Positions 8,529 to 16,699 of a stretch of DNA of 21,612 nt are shown here, piece after piece. This DNA comes from Chara braunii (Eukaryota > Streptophyta > Charophyceae > Charales > Characeae): the NCBI GenBank assembly GCA_003427395.1, contig BFEA01000282.1, positions 574,173 through 595,784 of the forward strand. Direction: 5' to 3'. The notes beneath the pieces were generated by a model that was not told the origin of the DNA, made no database searches, and saw nothing but the letters and a program-made list of their open reading frames with translations. Each line of letters opens with the position of its first letter. The first letter of the stretch is position 1. The translations under genes were made by a program, and so were the position numbers.

Positions 8529-9382
8529 CCACGTCAGGCCCGTGTAATCAGACACAACACACAAGGAAGTACGCAAGCACCACAACACAGCAACGACAAG
8601 GTAAGTATGCCAACAACCACAGCAAACAGTTTGTCAGCAACCTTCTTCAATCCGCTGTATCTGTCTTCCTGGTGTCAGTGCGATGATGCACTCTGCCGGA
8701 CAGCTGGCACTACAGCTATATAGTCGTCATTCAGTTGTACCGTGGCCGTCTTCAGAATGCTTCTCTTACTTGGCAGTAGTCCTATCTGCCACATGTCATC
8801 CCTGGAGTGGAGTGCCAACACAGCAGATTCTGCCACGTCAGAACTTTCAATGTCCAATCAACCAATAGCGGGATGCCACGTCAGCAAATGTGTATTATGA
8901 TCCTATCCACGTGCCACTTCCACGCATCACATTGGGATACTGTCACCGCTCCAGCCAATCAGATCATGCCACGTCCGCCAAAGAGACCAATGCCACGTCA
9001 GCAGGCAGTCACCACCTCGCAAAGACAGTTGTGGTCACTTGCTTCCTGCCATGTCAGCTTTCAATCCTGTCTCCTCAAGGGCACGTCAGCATCTGCAATA
9101 GACCTTGTCGCACATCAGCAGCAGAAGTGCCACATCAGCAACAAGGTCTTCTGACGCGGCACAACATATGCCACGTTAGCAGGGGATCACTATGCCACGT
9201 CAGTGTTGCGGTCCAGGCTGGCATGGGGTATCCTTTGTCGCGATCCCTACTGCCACGTCAGCAGCCTCGTAGGGATATCCTCTGGCCAGCGAAGTCTGTA
9301 CCTCGTCAGCAACCCCGACAATGTCTTCTCTCCAAGTCTGTGCCACGTCAGCATCCCCGACGTATTTCTTGCCACGTCATGA
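8529..9382 (-). promoter_or_regulatory. Array of TGCCACGTCAGC motifs in element A leader
   Basis: Between the primer site and gag, the 12-mer TGCCACGTCAGC (TGACGTGGCA core in the element's sense) recurs about 14 times with at most two mismatches. Starts: 8831, 8874, 8967, 8991, 9047, 9079, 9108, 9128, 9169, 9193, 9251, 9299, 9341, 9370, plus weaker ones at 8527 and 8787. Copies at 8874, 8991, 9251 and 9341 are perfect. Spacing is irregular (20-93 bp) and intervening sequence is unrelated, so this is not an ordinary tandem repeat. The core is a G/C-box hybrid bound by plant bZIP proteins; function here is inference. Confidence 0.75.
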
Positions 9383-9467
9383 CCTATTCAGCACACGTGC
9401 GCACCACACTTACCTGCGCGCCACCTGGCGCGTGCACACGTGTACAATCGTCGCCGTCAGAAGAACT

Positions 9468-9479
9468 GCCCCGATACCA
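9468..9479 (-). other. Primer-binding site of element A
   Basis: On the minus strand, three bases (ATT) after the end of the 5' LTR, the sequence reads TGGTATCGGGGC. The plant initiator-methionine tRNA site is TGGTATCAGAGC, so 10 of 12 positions match, including the first seven. Position, spacing and match identify it as the site where the tRNA primes minus-strand cDNA, and they fix the orientation of the element. Confidence 0.82.
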
Positions 9480-9733
9480 AATTGCAATGAACTCAGATCG
9501 TGAAGACAGTCGTCAACAATGCCAGCCCAGATAAATGTCCATCGGCTGATGATTACTAATAGTCAAAATTGTAACCAGACAAAATGAGATGAGGTAATCA
9601 TACACACAAAAGAGAGAGGAGCGAGATGAGACAAAGGAGACGAAAGTACAATGCCCACTCCTGCTTCGGGCTCCCTCCTCGACTACCACCTCAATAATCA
9701 CTAGTATGAACGGGTATCCGAAGTAGCTGCAAT

Positions 9734-9747
9734 GTGCCACGTGGCAC
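9734..9747. promoter_or_regulatory. G-box palindrome in right LTR
   Basis: GTGCCACGTGGCAC, identical to 2222-2235. Conservation of all 14 bases between otherwise diverged LTRs is compatible with, but does not prove, selection before insertion ended. Confidence 0.55.
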
Positions 9748-9905
9748 TTCTAATCAGTCCCACATCAGCGCTGGACCAATGTCGACATGAAGACAGCCAG
9801 GTACGTATCCACAAACTCTCCACAGTCCCGATCTTCTCCTGAACGACGATAATCAGAACAGCAATATAAGTCATGTAGCCTCGCTTTGTCAGCAAACAGA
9901 AGAAC

Positions 9906-9923
9906 ACGTGGCAGCAGCCACGT
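9906..9923. promoter_or_regulatory. Snap-back ACGT motif in right LTR
   Basis: ACGTGGC-AGCA-GCCACGT again, identical to 2394-2411, followed closely by another motif copy at 9959-9970 (GACCACGTCAGC). Confidence 0.5.
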
Positions 9924-10299
9924 CAACCAATGATACACCTGGCAGCAGCAACCTCAGCGACCACGTCAGCATGCCAAGAAGACAAATGCAAGCCAGCCAC
10001 CATGCCGGACCAGCAGCGCCTCGCCGAATCACAATGCCAGCATTGCAGCGTCGAGCCAGCCTTGAAGTCAACGCGTGAAGTCAGCCTCAACGCAAGACAG
10101 AATGAATGCCCAAAGCCAGGGAGGTCATGCTTTAAGTAGTGTTGACTCGGGGTCTGGACCCCGGATGCTGCAACCTTGAGCCGTCCAGATCCTGATACAA
10201 ACGAAGGCCCAGATTGAATTCCCTTCGGCCTGGATGCTTGTCTGGGTACCTGCGCACAACAAGTGAGTGTATCCAACCAAGGGCCTGGGCGCGGTACCT

Positions 10300-10329
10300 T
10301 TGACTCTACAGTTGACTTTGACCCTTGAC
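10300..10329. promoter_or_regulatory. Cluster of TTGAC (W-box-like) cores in LTR U3
   Basis: Four TTGAC cores within 30 bp (10300, 10312, 10318, 10325); the third reads TTGACC and the others TTGACT. The left LTR has three (2810, 2816, 2822). TTGAC[CT] is the core of the W-box bound by plant WRKY factors. The cluster lies in the presumed U3, upstream of transcription start in the element's sense. Regulatory use is inference. Confidence 0.35.
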
Positions 10330-10475
10330 TTTCCTGGGTGCAGCGTTTGGTCGCACAGCCAAACGCGACAGACTCAGGCCTGGGCGTGTCCTGGTCACAC
10401 AGCCCAGCGCAGACCAACTGTGGACTGTGTTGCCTGGGGCTGAGTTCTGAGCCTCTACTGAACAGGGTTACTGCA

Positions 10476-10479
10476 CCAT
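10476..10479. repeat. Target-site duplication CCAT, right copy
   Basis: Directly follows the right TGCA terminus of element A and matches 2008-2011. Confidence 0.6.
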
Positions 10480-10483
10480 TCTC

Positions 10484-10503
10484 AAAAAAAAAAAAAAAAA
10501 AAA
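10484..10503. repeat. Poly-A tract
   Basis: Twenty consecutive A residues five bases beyond the right target duplication. It belonged to the pre-insertion target; whether it is the tail of an older non-LTR element cannot be told from here. Confidence 0.9.
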
Positions 10504-10512
10504 GGAAAAACA

Positions 10513-10546
10513 AAAGAAACAACCATGTTGTCAGGATCAGAAAGTG
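10513..10546. repeat. Inverted copy of the left flank of element A
   Basis: The reverse complement of these 34 bases matches 1938-1971 at 32 positions (shared block CACTTTCTGATCCTGACAACA, then GGTT and TTTCTTT). With element A removed the two would lie roughly 75 bp apart as a hairpin. Confidence 0.75.
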
Positions 10547-11183
10547 AACAGTGCAACGAAGCTCCCTGTTCAGAATCAATGAGAGCACACATTCACACCA
10601 CTTGCACGCATGAGGTCACACAAAGTTCACACTGAAAAACCAGAGAGATAAAGACCAGATAGCGCAGCTCAAGAATTCCAACAAGTTACACAAGAGCAAT
10701 AAGAGTTCCAAGTCCCCAGCGCACATCAGCGCATGTCAAAGGTAACCACTATTCAGCACAAACTTCCAGGTAAGTATCTTCTTCCTCCCTGCTCTTCTCT
10801 CTCTGTTGTATCACCCCTCCTTGCTGGTCTTCTCCCTAGCTTATGACCTCGCTATATCTTCTCTTCCTACATGCATACACACTCATACTAACTTCTACTC
10901 AAAGATCTACTCTGAATACAGTAATACACCCACTGTCAACCTTACTAACTCTCTGAAGACTACTAGATACTTACACTAGCACCCTGCACTGGCGCAACTA
11001 TGGCTGCCTTCCCTCTGCCAGCGCTATCTTCCTCTCGCTCCCTCACTTAGCGCAGCACTCTGGCCTCAACGCTCTGCCCTTCACATTACCGCACAAGTGC
11101 ACCAGCACTTCCACACTCTTTGCGAATGAGCAATCTGCCCGAATGTGAGGCTGGCCAGTCCTTTTGTAGTCTTGGTTTGCACT
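10547..11183. other. No gene recognised
   Basis: Mixed, CA- and CT-rich sequence with no convincing coding frame. CCAGGTAAGTA at about 10767 fits a 5' splice-site consensus on the plus strand, but without a recognisable exon before it I do not call a gene. Confidence 0.45.
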
Positions 11184-11713
11184 TCAACTCGTGCCAGCCT
11201 CTGTTTCTTGGGTCCTGTTTGGTTCCGGAACCACATCCCCATGGCCTGTCTGCTACTGATTGTCAAGGCCTGGAACCTTCCCGAATTTCCATTGGACTGC
11301 TGCTGATTGGGCCCTTGAGTCATGACTCTTCACTTGTGAACATGACTTTTGGCTGTGGACAGTTACTCTTGCCTGTGGGTCACGACTTTTGCCTGTGATA
11401 CTACCTTTTACTCGTGGGATGTGTCTCTTCAATATGACTTTTCATTAGGAAACGTGACTCCTGTTTTGAGACATGACTCTTGCTTAGTGAATCTGCCTTT
11501 TCACTCGTGGGATGTGACTCTTCTGAATGGCTTTTATTATGAAACGCGACGCTTGTCCCTGAGACGTGACTGTTTGCTGGGTGCCTGTTGGACCAGACTG
11601 CTAAGGTACCCGATTGGAACATTTCTGAGTTTGACAGGTTCGTCCTTTTCTTGGCCTGGGCATCTGACCCTGAGATCCGAATTTGGGGTCTGAAACGTGG
11701 AAGGCCTTTCAAC
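11184..11713. repeat. Left arm of large inverted repeat
   Basis: This segment is similar, inverted, to 18083-18487. Outer edge TCAACTCGT...CCTCTG, the blocks ATTGTCAAGGCCTGG and CTGCTGCTGATT, then a minisatellite, a GGTACC-containing block, and the inner edge with CAAATTCG/CGAATTTG and CCTTTCAAC. Similarity stops abruptly at both edges. No terminal target duplication was found. Short similar peptides can be read from both arms, but substitutions fall in all codon positions and no ATG starts them. Confidence 0.82.
11321..11580. repeat. Degenerate 20-bp minisatellite
   Basis: About 13 units resembling CATGACTCTTGCCTGTGGGA. The first five are in exact 20-bp register (11321, 11341, 11361, 11381, 11401); later ones vary in length. 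The same unit, inverted, fills 18176-18360. Confidence 0.8.
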
Positions 11714-13261
11714 GGGACCCAGGGTCGGCAAAACTCGGCGTGCAGAGAAATCTAGGGTTGGGAAAAAGAGGATCGGAAGTAGTGGTGGTTTGAGTAGGTC
11801 TTGTAATTTATGAATCCGGTAATCAGCATCTAATCTGCTTGGCAGTTGTCGGAAGCAGAGTTGTCATGTGAGCTGTAATGCTGGACGTGCATCTTTGAGT
11901 ATTTCATGAAGGCCAAGGCCGGAGACAAAACCTAGCAGCACCTGTCAGAGTCACATAATTCCTTTGTACTGCCCTCGTCCCTTCTTCCCTTTGCCCACCA
12001 TCCGCTTGACTTCTCCCTGCCTCCTGTTCCCTCCCTCCCACCCTCCCATCTTTGCCTGACCTACTCCCTCCCCCAATCTCCTCCCTGCCCTTCCCCTGCC
12101 CAATCTCCGCTTCCACCCCCTTCTCCCGCCAAACCTCCTTCCCCCAAACTCTTCCCTCCCCTCCGCCCGCCCACCTCCTCCTCCCGATCTCCTTCCCCCC
12201 CATTCCTTCCCTAGCCAGATCTCCACCTGGCCGCCTCCTTCCACTCCACTCCACTCCATGCAATGAATTGCAGTTTCTGAATAGCGAGTTGTACCATATG
12301 TTGGCTCGGGGTTTGATACCTTAACCTGCAACTTGCTAGGGCTGTACACTAACTTCTTTGGTTTCCTAATTATTCTATGTGTTGAGTCTATCAGGATTTG
12401 ATCCCGTGACTTGTAATTTGCATGTTTCGTTGCTAGTTTTGTGCCCTACTGGGCTTCATCCTTGGATCTCGGGCTAGTAGTCTCTATTGGCAGTTTTTCA
12501 GCCTTGTTTTTTTTTGTCTATTCCTGCAACCTTAGAGGCCCCTGGGCCTTTCTTTTGTTAAGTCTTAGGTTGTGGCCCCTGTTGCCTAGTTTCTGGTCTA
12601 GATGCATACAGGCGATAAGACAGTGTGTGTTAGACTGTTTTGGGATAGGCCGCAGATATTTCCTGCTTGGATGGTCAGATTGTTCCGTAGGCAGTAGCTG
12701 TGTGCTAGGCCTGCGAAAACGGGTAAAAGTAGGCAAAGGCTGATTTCGTTCAGTCTCTTCGCTGGTTTTTTGGGAAGTGTTGGCTGTGGTTTGGAAAAGG
12801 AGCAGCGCTAATTTTAGCACTCGTCCTCTTCATTTTCTTGGGGCTGCAAGGGCAGCCATAGTTGGGGCGCCCTAATGCTGGAGGGACAGCACCTGATCAC
12901 AGCTGAGTCATCACGCAGCTGGCCGTTGCAGTTTGGGGTTTGAAGACGCCGCTGTTCATCACTCAGCCTTCGCAGGTTTGCTGCAGCCATCCTGCCTGCA
13001 GCCATCCTCTATTTCATTGGAGTTTGTCTTCTCGTTGGTCAAAAACACGCGCTGCTGATTGGAATATGGCACGGGCCAGATTAGTGCCTGCAACTTACAT
13101 GCTGTTGATTGGAATTGGGGTGCTGGTGTAGTGGTGCGACATACTGGTGTTCGTGAGTTGTGGTTGGAGAGGGAGAAGTTAGAGTTGATCGAAGCTGGAG
13201 GGAAATCCGTGGTTGAGATACCTGGGCATGTACTCAATTCACGGAGGCGAGCGTGGGGCAT
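11714..13261. other. No gene recognised; pyrimidine-rich block inside
   Basis: No reading frame here resembles a known family. 11960-12260 is strongly pyrimidine-rich on the plus strand. GGATTTGATCCCGTGACTTG at about 12392 resembles GGTTTGAACCCGTGACTTG at about 17150, a short dispersed sequence near the other inverted arm. A short duplication (CCTGCCTGCAGCCATCCT) occurs near 12990-13010. Confidence 0.5.
11960..12260. repeat. 300-bp polypyrimidine tract with degenerate C-run repeats
   Basis: Nearly all C and T on the plus strand, with repeated CTCCCTCC, CTTCCCC and CCAATCTCC variants. The minus strand has many runs of three or more G, so it could form G-quadruplex or triplex DNA. Frames through it encode only Pro/Ser or Gly/Arg/Glu runs. 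Confidence 0.8.
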
Positions 13262-13438
13262 TTAATAATCATTGATTGAAGACAAATTTCTTTCAATTTT
13301 GGTTTCCGCTGTGCAATCTCTCCATGGCCTTGATGTGAATCTGCTCTCTCCAGTCTAAGCGGTAGCGTCTGGTGAACTCTGCGTCTGGTTCGCCCGTGCT
13401 CTTTCCACATCTAAGCGGTAGTGTCTGGTGAACTCTGC
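13262..13438 (-). repeat. 56-bp tandem duplication and decayed end of element B
   Basis: On the minus strand GCAGAGTTCACCAGAC[A/G]CTACCGCTTAGA occurs twice, starting 56 bases apart (13438 and 13382). Downstream of the second copy a shifted frame still resembles the integrase helix (LERADSHQ against VERARANQ) before homology is lost near 13262. Confidence 0.75.
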
Positions 13439-13985
13439 GGTGCCTGGTGTCAGGTCTGACTTGGCCTTATCGATGATATCATCGAGAGGTTGTCGTGGTT
13501 CACGTCCCCAGTGTAATCGGTATGGACTGAACCTAGTCGAGGAATGGACAGACATGTTATAAACAAGTTGTGCTCGAGCCAAGTGAAGATCTCGGTCCTG
13601 TTGATCTGGAGAGATGACAGGACACAACACTTGGAATAAGACTTGGTTCATCACTTCAGCCTGACCATTGGCTTCAGGATGACGACCAGAAGTCATGTCC
13701 AATCGTGAGTGCAAATAGTCCTTACAGTAGGACTGCCACTCATCGCTGCAAAACCGGGGGTCTCTATCACTGACTACAGAAGTGGGCGGTCCATGGTGTG
13801 TGACCCACCTCACTGAAAAGGCTTCTCTCACAGCCGGAATTCTGGCCAGTTCCGGCAAGGGGATGAACTCTGCGTATTTGGAGAACCTGTCCACGCAGAC
13901 CAAAACCTGACGCATGCCACGAGGGGTGGTCTTGCCTAAATTTGTGAGGTCTATCGACACAAATTCAGCAGGGCCATCAGGTATG
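13355..13985 (-). pseudogene. Integrase catalytic core of element B, truncated
   Basis: The frame contains D1 in SIDLTNLG, VDRFSKYAEF, D2 in VSDRDPRF and E in EANGQAE, the complete DDE triad, then STRFSPYRLHWGREPRQP and EFTRHYRLDVERARA. It ends prematurely at 13355. A one-base frameshift at about 13985 separates it from the upstream pol frame (PDGPAEF lies in this frame just before SIDLT). The GPY/F module and chromodomain are absent. The truncation coincides with a 56-bp duplication (GCAGAGTTCACCAGAC repeated), whose length is not a multiple of three. Confidence 0.9.
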
Positions 13986-15135
13986 GTAAGGGTTTGAGCA
14001 GTCCCAAAGGAGGCCTACGCTGGACCTTATTCCTTCGACAGAGCTCGCAGGTTTCCACATAGCGCAACATATCACTCCGCATCTCCTTCCAGAAGAAGCG
14101 CTGCGACAAGGCTGCATATGACTTTAGGAACCCAAAATGTCCACGGGCGTCATGACACTTTGACATCAGTAATGTCTTGAGCCGCTGGTCCTGAGGAATG
14201 TACAAGCGCTCCTCCCCTCTGCTGTAAGTGTACAGCTGGTCTGAACTCAGAGCATGGTCTGGTTCAGAGTTAGGATCTGCTTGCAGATTCCTGACTATGG
14301 GTCCAAAAGTTGGGTCCTGAGGCAGTAGATGAGCGATGGTCTGACGGGTCTCCTCTCCAAAGGAGTGAGTAGAGGAGGTCAATGCAAAAGTGTCAGGCCT
14401 ACGAGAGAGGGCGTCTGCTACCTTATTGTAGCAGCCCTTCTTATGTTTCAGTTCAAAGTCAAACATGTCGATGAACTGAATGTACCGTGCCAACTTATCA
14501 TTCAACTCTCCCTGGGACTTCATCCACTGTAAGGTGGAGTGATCTGAGAAGATCTTGAAGTGTCTTCCAAGGAGAAAGTGCTTCCAATGTTTTAGGGCAC
14601 AGACAAGAGCATATAGCTCTTTCTCGGAGGTGGAATCCTGCAACTTTCGAGTTTTTATCTTCTTACTCATAAACTCTACAGGCCGTAGACCATTTCCATC
14701 ATCCTGCTGAAGAACTGCCCCAATGCCATACCGACTAGTGTCAGTGGTCAGGATGAATGGCAAAGTGGGGTCACGCAACTTCAGCACTGGCGCACGAGTC
14801 AAGGCCTTCTTGAGTCGTGTGAAGGTCAACTGACAGTGGAGGGACCAGAGAAAAGGAGTATCTTTCTTTGTTAGGTTGGTCAGGGGTGCAGCCACTGCAG
14901 AAAAGTTCCTGACAAACTTTTTGTAGTACGAGGCCAAACCCATGAAGGACCTGACATCCCTCACTGTCTGAGGTTGGGGCCACTCCTGAATGGCAGCTAT
15001 CTTGGCTGCTTGAGGAGCCAGGCCATCTCCAGAGATCACGTGACCCAGATACATGACAGAGGGAATTCCAAAAGAGGACTTCGCCCTGTTGATCTTATAT
15101 TGGTTGTCACGTGCCGACTGAAGGACCAAAGCCAA
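13951..15135 (-). pseudogene. RT connection, RNase H and integrase zinc module of element B
   Basis: A 394-codon open stretch directly downstream, in frame, of a single TAG at 15136-15138. It begins with the RT thumb (YLGHVISGDGLAP, RSFMGLASYYKKFVRNFS). RNase H follows with all four acidic residues visible: TTDTSRYG, EKELYALV, FSDHSTLQW and KVADALSRR. Next is an HHCC zinc module, CHDARGH ... CELCRRNK. The frame is lost at a one-base shift just before the integrase core. This is the best preserved coding stretch in the window; RNase H looks catalytically complete although it cannot be translated as part of an intact Pol. Confidence 0.93.
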
Positions 15136-15894
15136 CTACTCCGCATGTTCCCTGGCAGTTCTGCTGAATACCAGGACATCATCCAGGTAGACAACCATGA
15201 ACTTGTCCAGGTAAGGCCTGAACATGCGGTGCATCTCTGTCTGGAAGGTACCTGGGGCATTGCAAAGTCCAAATGGCATGACCAAGAACTCGTAAGTACC
15301 ATACCTGGTCTTGAAGGTTGTCTTATAGACATCCTCCTCTGCCATCTCAATCTGGTGATAGCCAGATTTGAGGTCGACTTTGCTAAACATTGTGCAGCCC
15401 TGGACCATATCCAGAAGGTCATCGATCCTAGGAAGTGGCTTTGTACTCTTCCTAGTGATCTTGTTGAGACCCCTGTAGTCAATGCACATTCTAAACTCGC
15501 CATTCCCTTTGGGCACAAAGAGGACAGGTGCCCGAATTCAGAAGTGTTGGGTCTGATCTAGCCCTTGTTGGTAAGGGTCTCAAGTTGCTTTCTGAGCTCC
15601 TCGAGCTCAGCAAGCGACATCCTGTAGACTCGTCCCTTAGGAGAGCTCGATGCGATGCTTGGTTGGTCGGTTGGGTAGTCCAAAGGACTCCTGCATTAGA
15701 TCAGCATACTGATCCACAACCTGTTGTATCTCGGGAGGACAGGAAACTGGGGGAGCATCTGTTTGCTTGACCAGAGCAATGAATAGACGCTCATGATGGA
15801 ACTGGCATGAGAGAGCATGAAACTCTCTCGCTCGTAACCAGTAGTAGGACGTCTTAGGGTGGTGATCAACAACAATCATGCATGGTTGATACAC
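15136..15894 (-). pseudogene. Reverse transcriptase core of element B
   Basis: RT palm motifs: [46 protein letters not shown] and the catalytic YLDDVLVFS are intact between 15516 and 15136. The N-terminal part (15894-15637) carries RLFIALVKQTD and PTKHRIEL in the same frame, but 15540-15640 is shifted (KGRVYRMSLAELEELRKQL in another frame) and has TAG in place of the usual Trp before IRPN. A TAG at 15136-15138 separates the palm from the thumb and RNase H. The enzyme would copy element RNA into cDNA. Confidence 0.92.
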
Positions 15895-15963
15895 CCCCTG
15901 GCTATTTGGTAGTTCAACGTTTGGGATCTGTCAGTCTATCCTTCGGTTGACTGCCTTCAACCA

Positions 15964-16356
15964 TTACATAGAGAACACCAGGTCAAAGGGTAAGTCAGGG
16001 AATATGTACAAGTCCAGACTACGTCTGACTTCTCCAGTGTTGTCGAAGGTAACGGGGATTCCCCGAACCTTCTCCCAGATGGTGAGCACTGTGGAGTCAC
16101 CTATTCTGACCAGCAAAGGTTGCTGCAGCTGTTGAACTTTCATCCCCAGGTGCAGTTTCTTAACAGCAATGGGAGATATAAAGTTCCTGGTGGCTCCACA
16201 ATCCAACAACCCTTTGATCCTGTTGTGGTTGATCAGGGGCCGAAGTAGAATGAGTTCAGACTTGCTTTTCTTCTGTTCCTTCACGAGAAGGAAGAAAGCA
16301 GCAAGTGACTGAAGCTCATCCTGCCCCCGGGTCCTGATCCGGGTCAAGATCCTCAT
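15964..16356 (-). pseudogene. Protease of element B
   Basis: An open stretch of 130 codons with the retropepsin active-site box GLLDCGATRNFI (D-C-G-A variant of D-S-G-A), KKLHLGMKV, and a degraded second-half motif LPFDLVFSM where LILGMDW-type sequence is expected, ended by TAA at 15964-15966. Upstream, KEQKKSKSELILLRPL is typical of the linker before a gypsy protease. It is a homodimeric aspartic protease that would process Gag-Pol. Confidence 0.85.
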
Positions 16357-16680
16357 AACAGAAGGATGCTGCCCACGCAGTCCCCAAACTTACACAATCA
16401 ATCTCAACTGAAACAGCTGCAGGTTCACCTACCTGCGCAGATGAAGGTGCAGCACTAGGGGGAATTGCAGTCCCCAGGGTCCGTTTCAGTTTTTTGACTG
16501 TCCTAGGTCTAGCATGTAAGGGCAGTCCTTTAGAAAGTGTTGTCCCTCACACCTCGGGCAGACCCCTCGTTCCTTTCTTCTTCTCCACACTCCCTCTTGG
16601 ATCTTGAGGTCATGCGAGGGGAGAGTGGAGGGATTGAGGGGGTCGGCTAGCATATGGACGTCTTTGGGCAGATTAGGGCG
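16316..16680 (-). pseudogene. Gag C-terminus with zinc knuckle of element B
   Basis: On the minus strand a frame from 16680 reads PSTLPSHDLKIQEG, a basic patch RRRKER, then CPRCEGQHFLKDCP, a zinc knuckle with spacing C-X2-C-X3-H-X4-C, one residue shorter than the usual C-X2-C-X4-H-X4-C. Directly after the last Cys a run of C appears one base short, and the open frame shifts (LHARPRTVKKLKRTLG onwards) to a TGA at 16316-16318. The frame then meets protease in the +1 frame at a run of five G. Both shifts sit in homopolymers, so ordinary indels explain them. A TAG at 16681-16683 marks the upstream break. Confidence 0.72.
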
Positions 16681-16699
16681 CTAAGAGGAGGAAGGCCGA

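Larger units (their letters stand above)
2012..10475 (-). mobile_element. Element A: full-length Ty3/gypsy LTR retrotransposon, degenerate
   Basis: An 8,464-bp element reading on the minus strand. Two direct repeats of 968 and 993 bp enclose, in order: a primer-binding site, a leader of about 1 kb, gag, protease, reverse transcriptase, RNase H, integrase and a chromodomain-like tail. RT before integrase defines Ty3/gypsy rather than Ty1/copia, and the chromodomain-like tail suggests a chromovirus lineage. LTR termini are short inverted repeats (TGCAATGAACC at the left, TGCAGTAACCC read inward from the right), and CCAT flanks both ends. The LTRs differ by many substitutions and several indels, and gag and pol contain stops, frameshifts and deletions. 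The copy is therefore old and non-autonomous. Confidence 0.95.
9483..10475 (-). repeat. 5' LTR of element A
   Basis: Direct repeat of 2012-2979. In the element's direction it begins TGCAGTAACCC at 10475 and ends at 9483 next to the primer site. It carries about 40 bp not found in the other LTR (around 9661-9705), a 9-bp expansion around 10299, and an identical copy of the G-box palindrome. It should hold the promoter: a weak minus-strand TATA-like sequence (TTATATT, 9863-9869) lies about 600 bases in, and four TTGAC cores lie at 10300-10329 in the presumed U3. Promoter assignments are tentative. Confidence 0.93.
13262..16683 (-). mobile_element. Element B: partial Ty3/gypsy retrotransposon
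   Basis: Minus-strand polyprotein remnants in the order Gag zinc knuckle, protease, RT, RNase H, integrase. The 5' part of gag, the integrase C-terminus, chromodomain and both LTRs are missing or unrecognised. Gag end, protease, RT, RNase H and the HHCC module are mostly in one frame with isolated stops, so it is better preserved than element A. At the 5' side it abuts fragment C in opposite orientation; at the 3' side it ends in a local 56-bp duplication. The two arms of a large inverted repeat lie outside it. Confidence 0.92.

Noticed and set aside
8831-9382. CRISPR-like array, from regularly recurring 12-mers
   Set aside because: Repeats are too short and imperfect, spacing varies from 20 to 93 bp, and the context is a eukaryotic retrotransposon.
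8890-9534. Plus-strand open frame of 214 codons across the leader of element A
   Set aside because: It is antisense to the element, begins at an arbitrary ATG, and its peptide is made of translated copies of the TGCCACGTCAGC motif.
10766-10777. 5' splice site of a host gene (CAGGTAAGT)
   Set aside because: A consensus match alone is expected by chance in a window this size; no coding exon or acceptor could be paired with it.
11401-11712. Homologous small proteins encoded by the two inverted arms (also 18084-18380), sharing RPQIRI and QAK
   Set aside because: Neither has an ATG at the shared start, similarity fades in the minisatellite, and differences fall in all codon positions. DNA-level homology of the arms explains the peptides.
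11904-12349. Gly/Arg/Glu-rich minus-strand frames
   Set aside because: Products of the polypyrimidine tract, with composition set by the repeat.
16316-16400. Programmed +1 frameshift between gag and pol, suggested because pol is in the +1 frame in both elements A and B
   Set aside because: In B the shift lies in a run of five G, and removing one base gives a continuous frame. An opposite one-base loss sits in a C run just upstream. In A the overlap is only about 20 bases and the copy has many other indels. Ordinary decay of a single gag-pol frame explains both.
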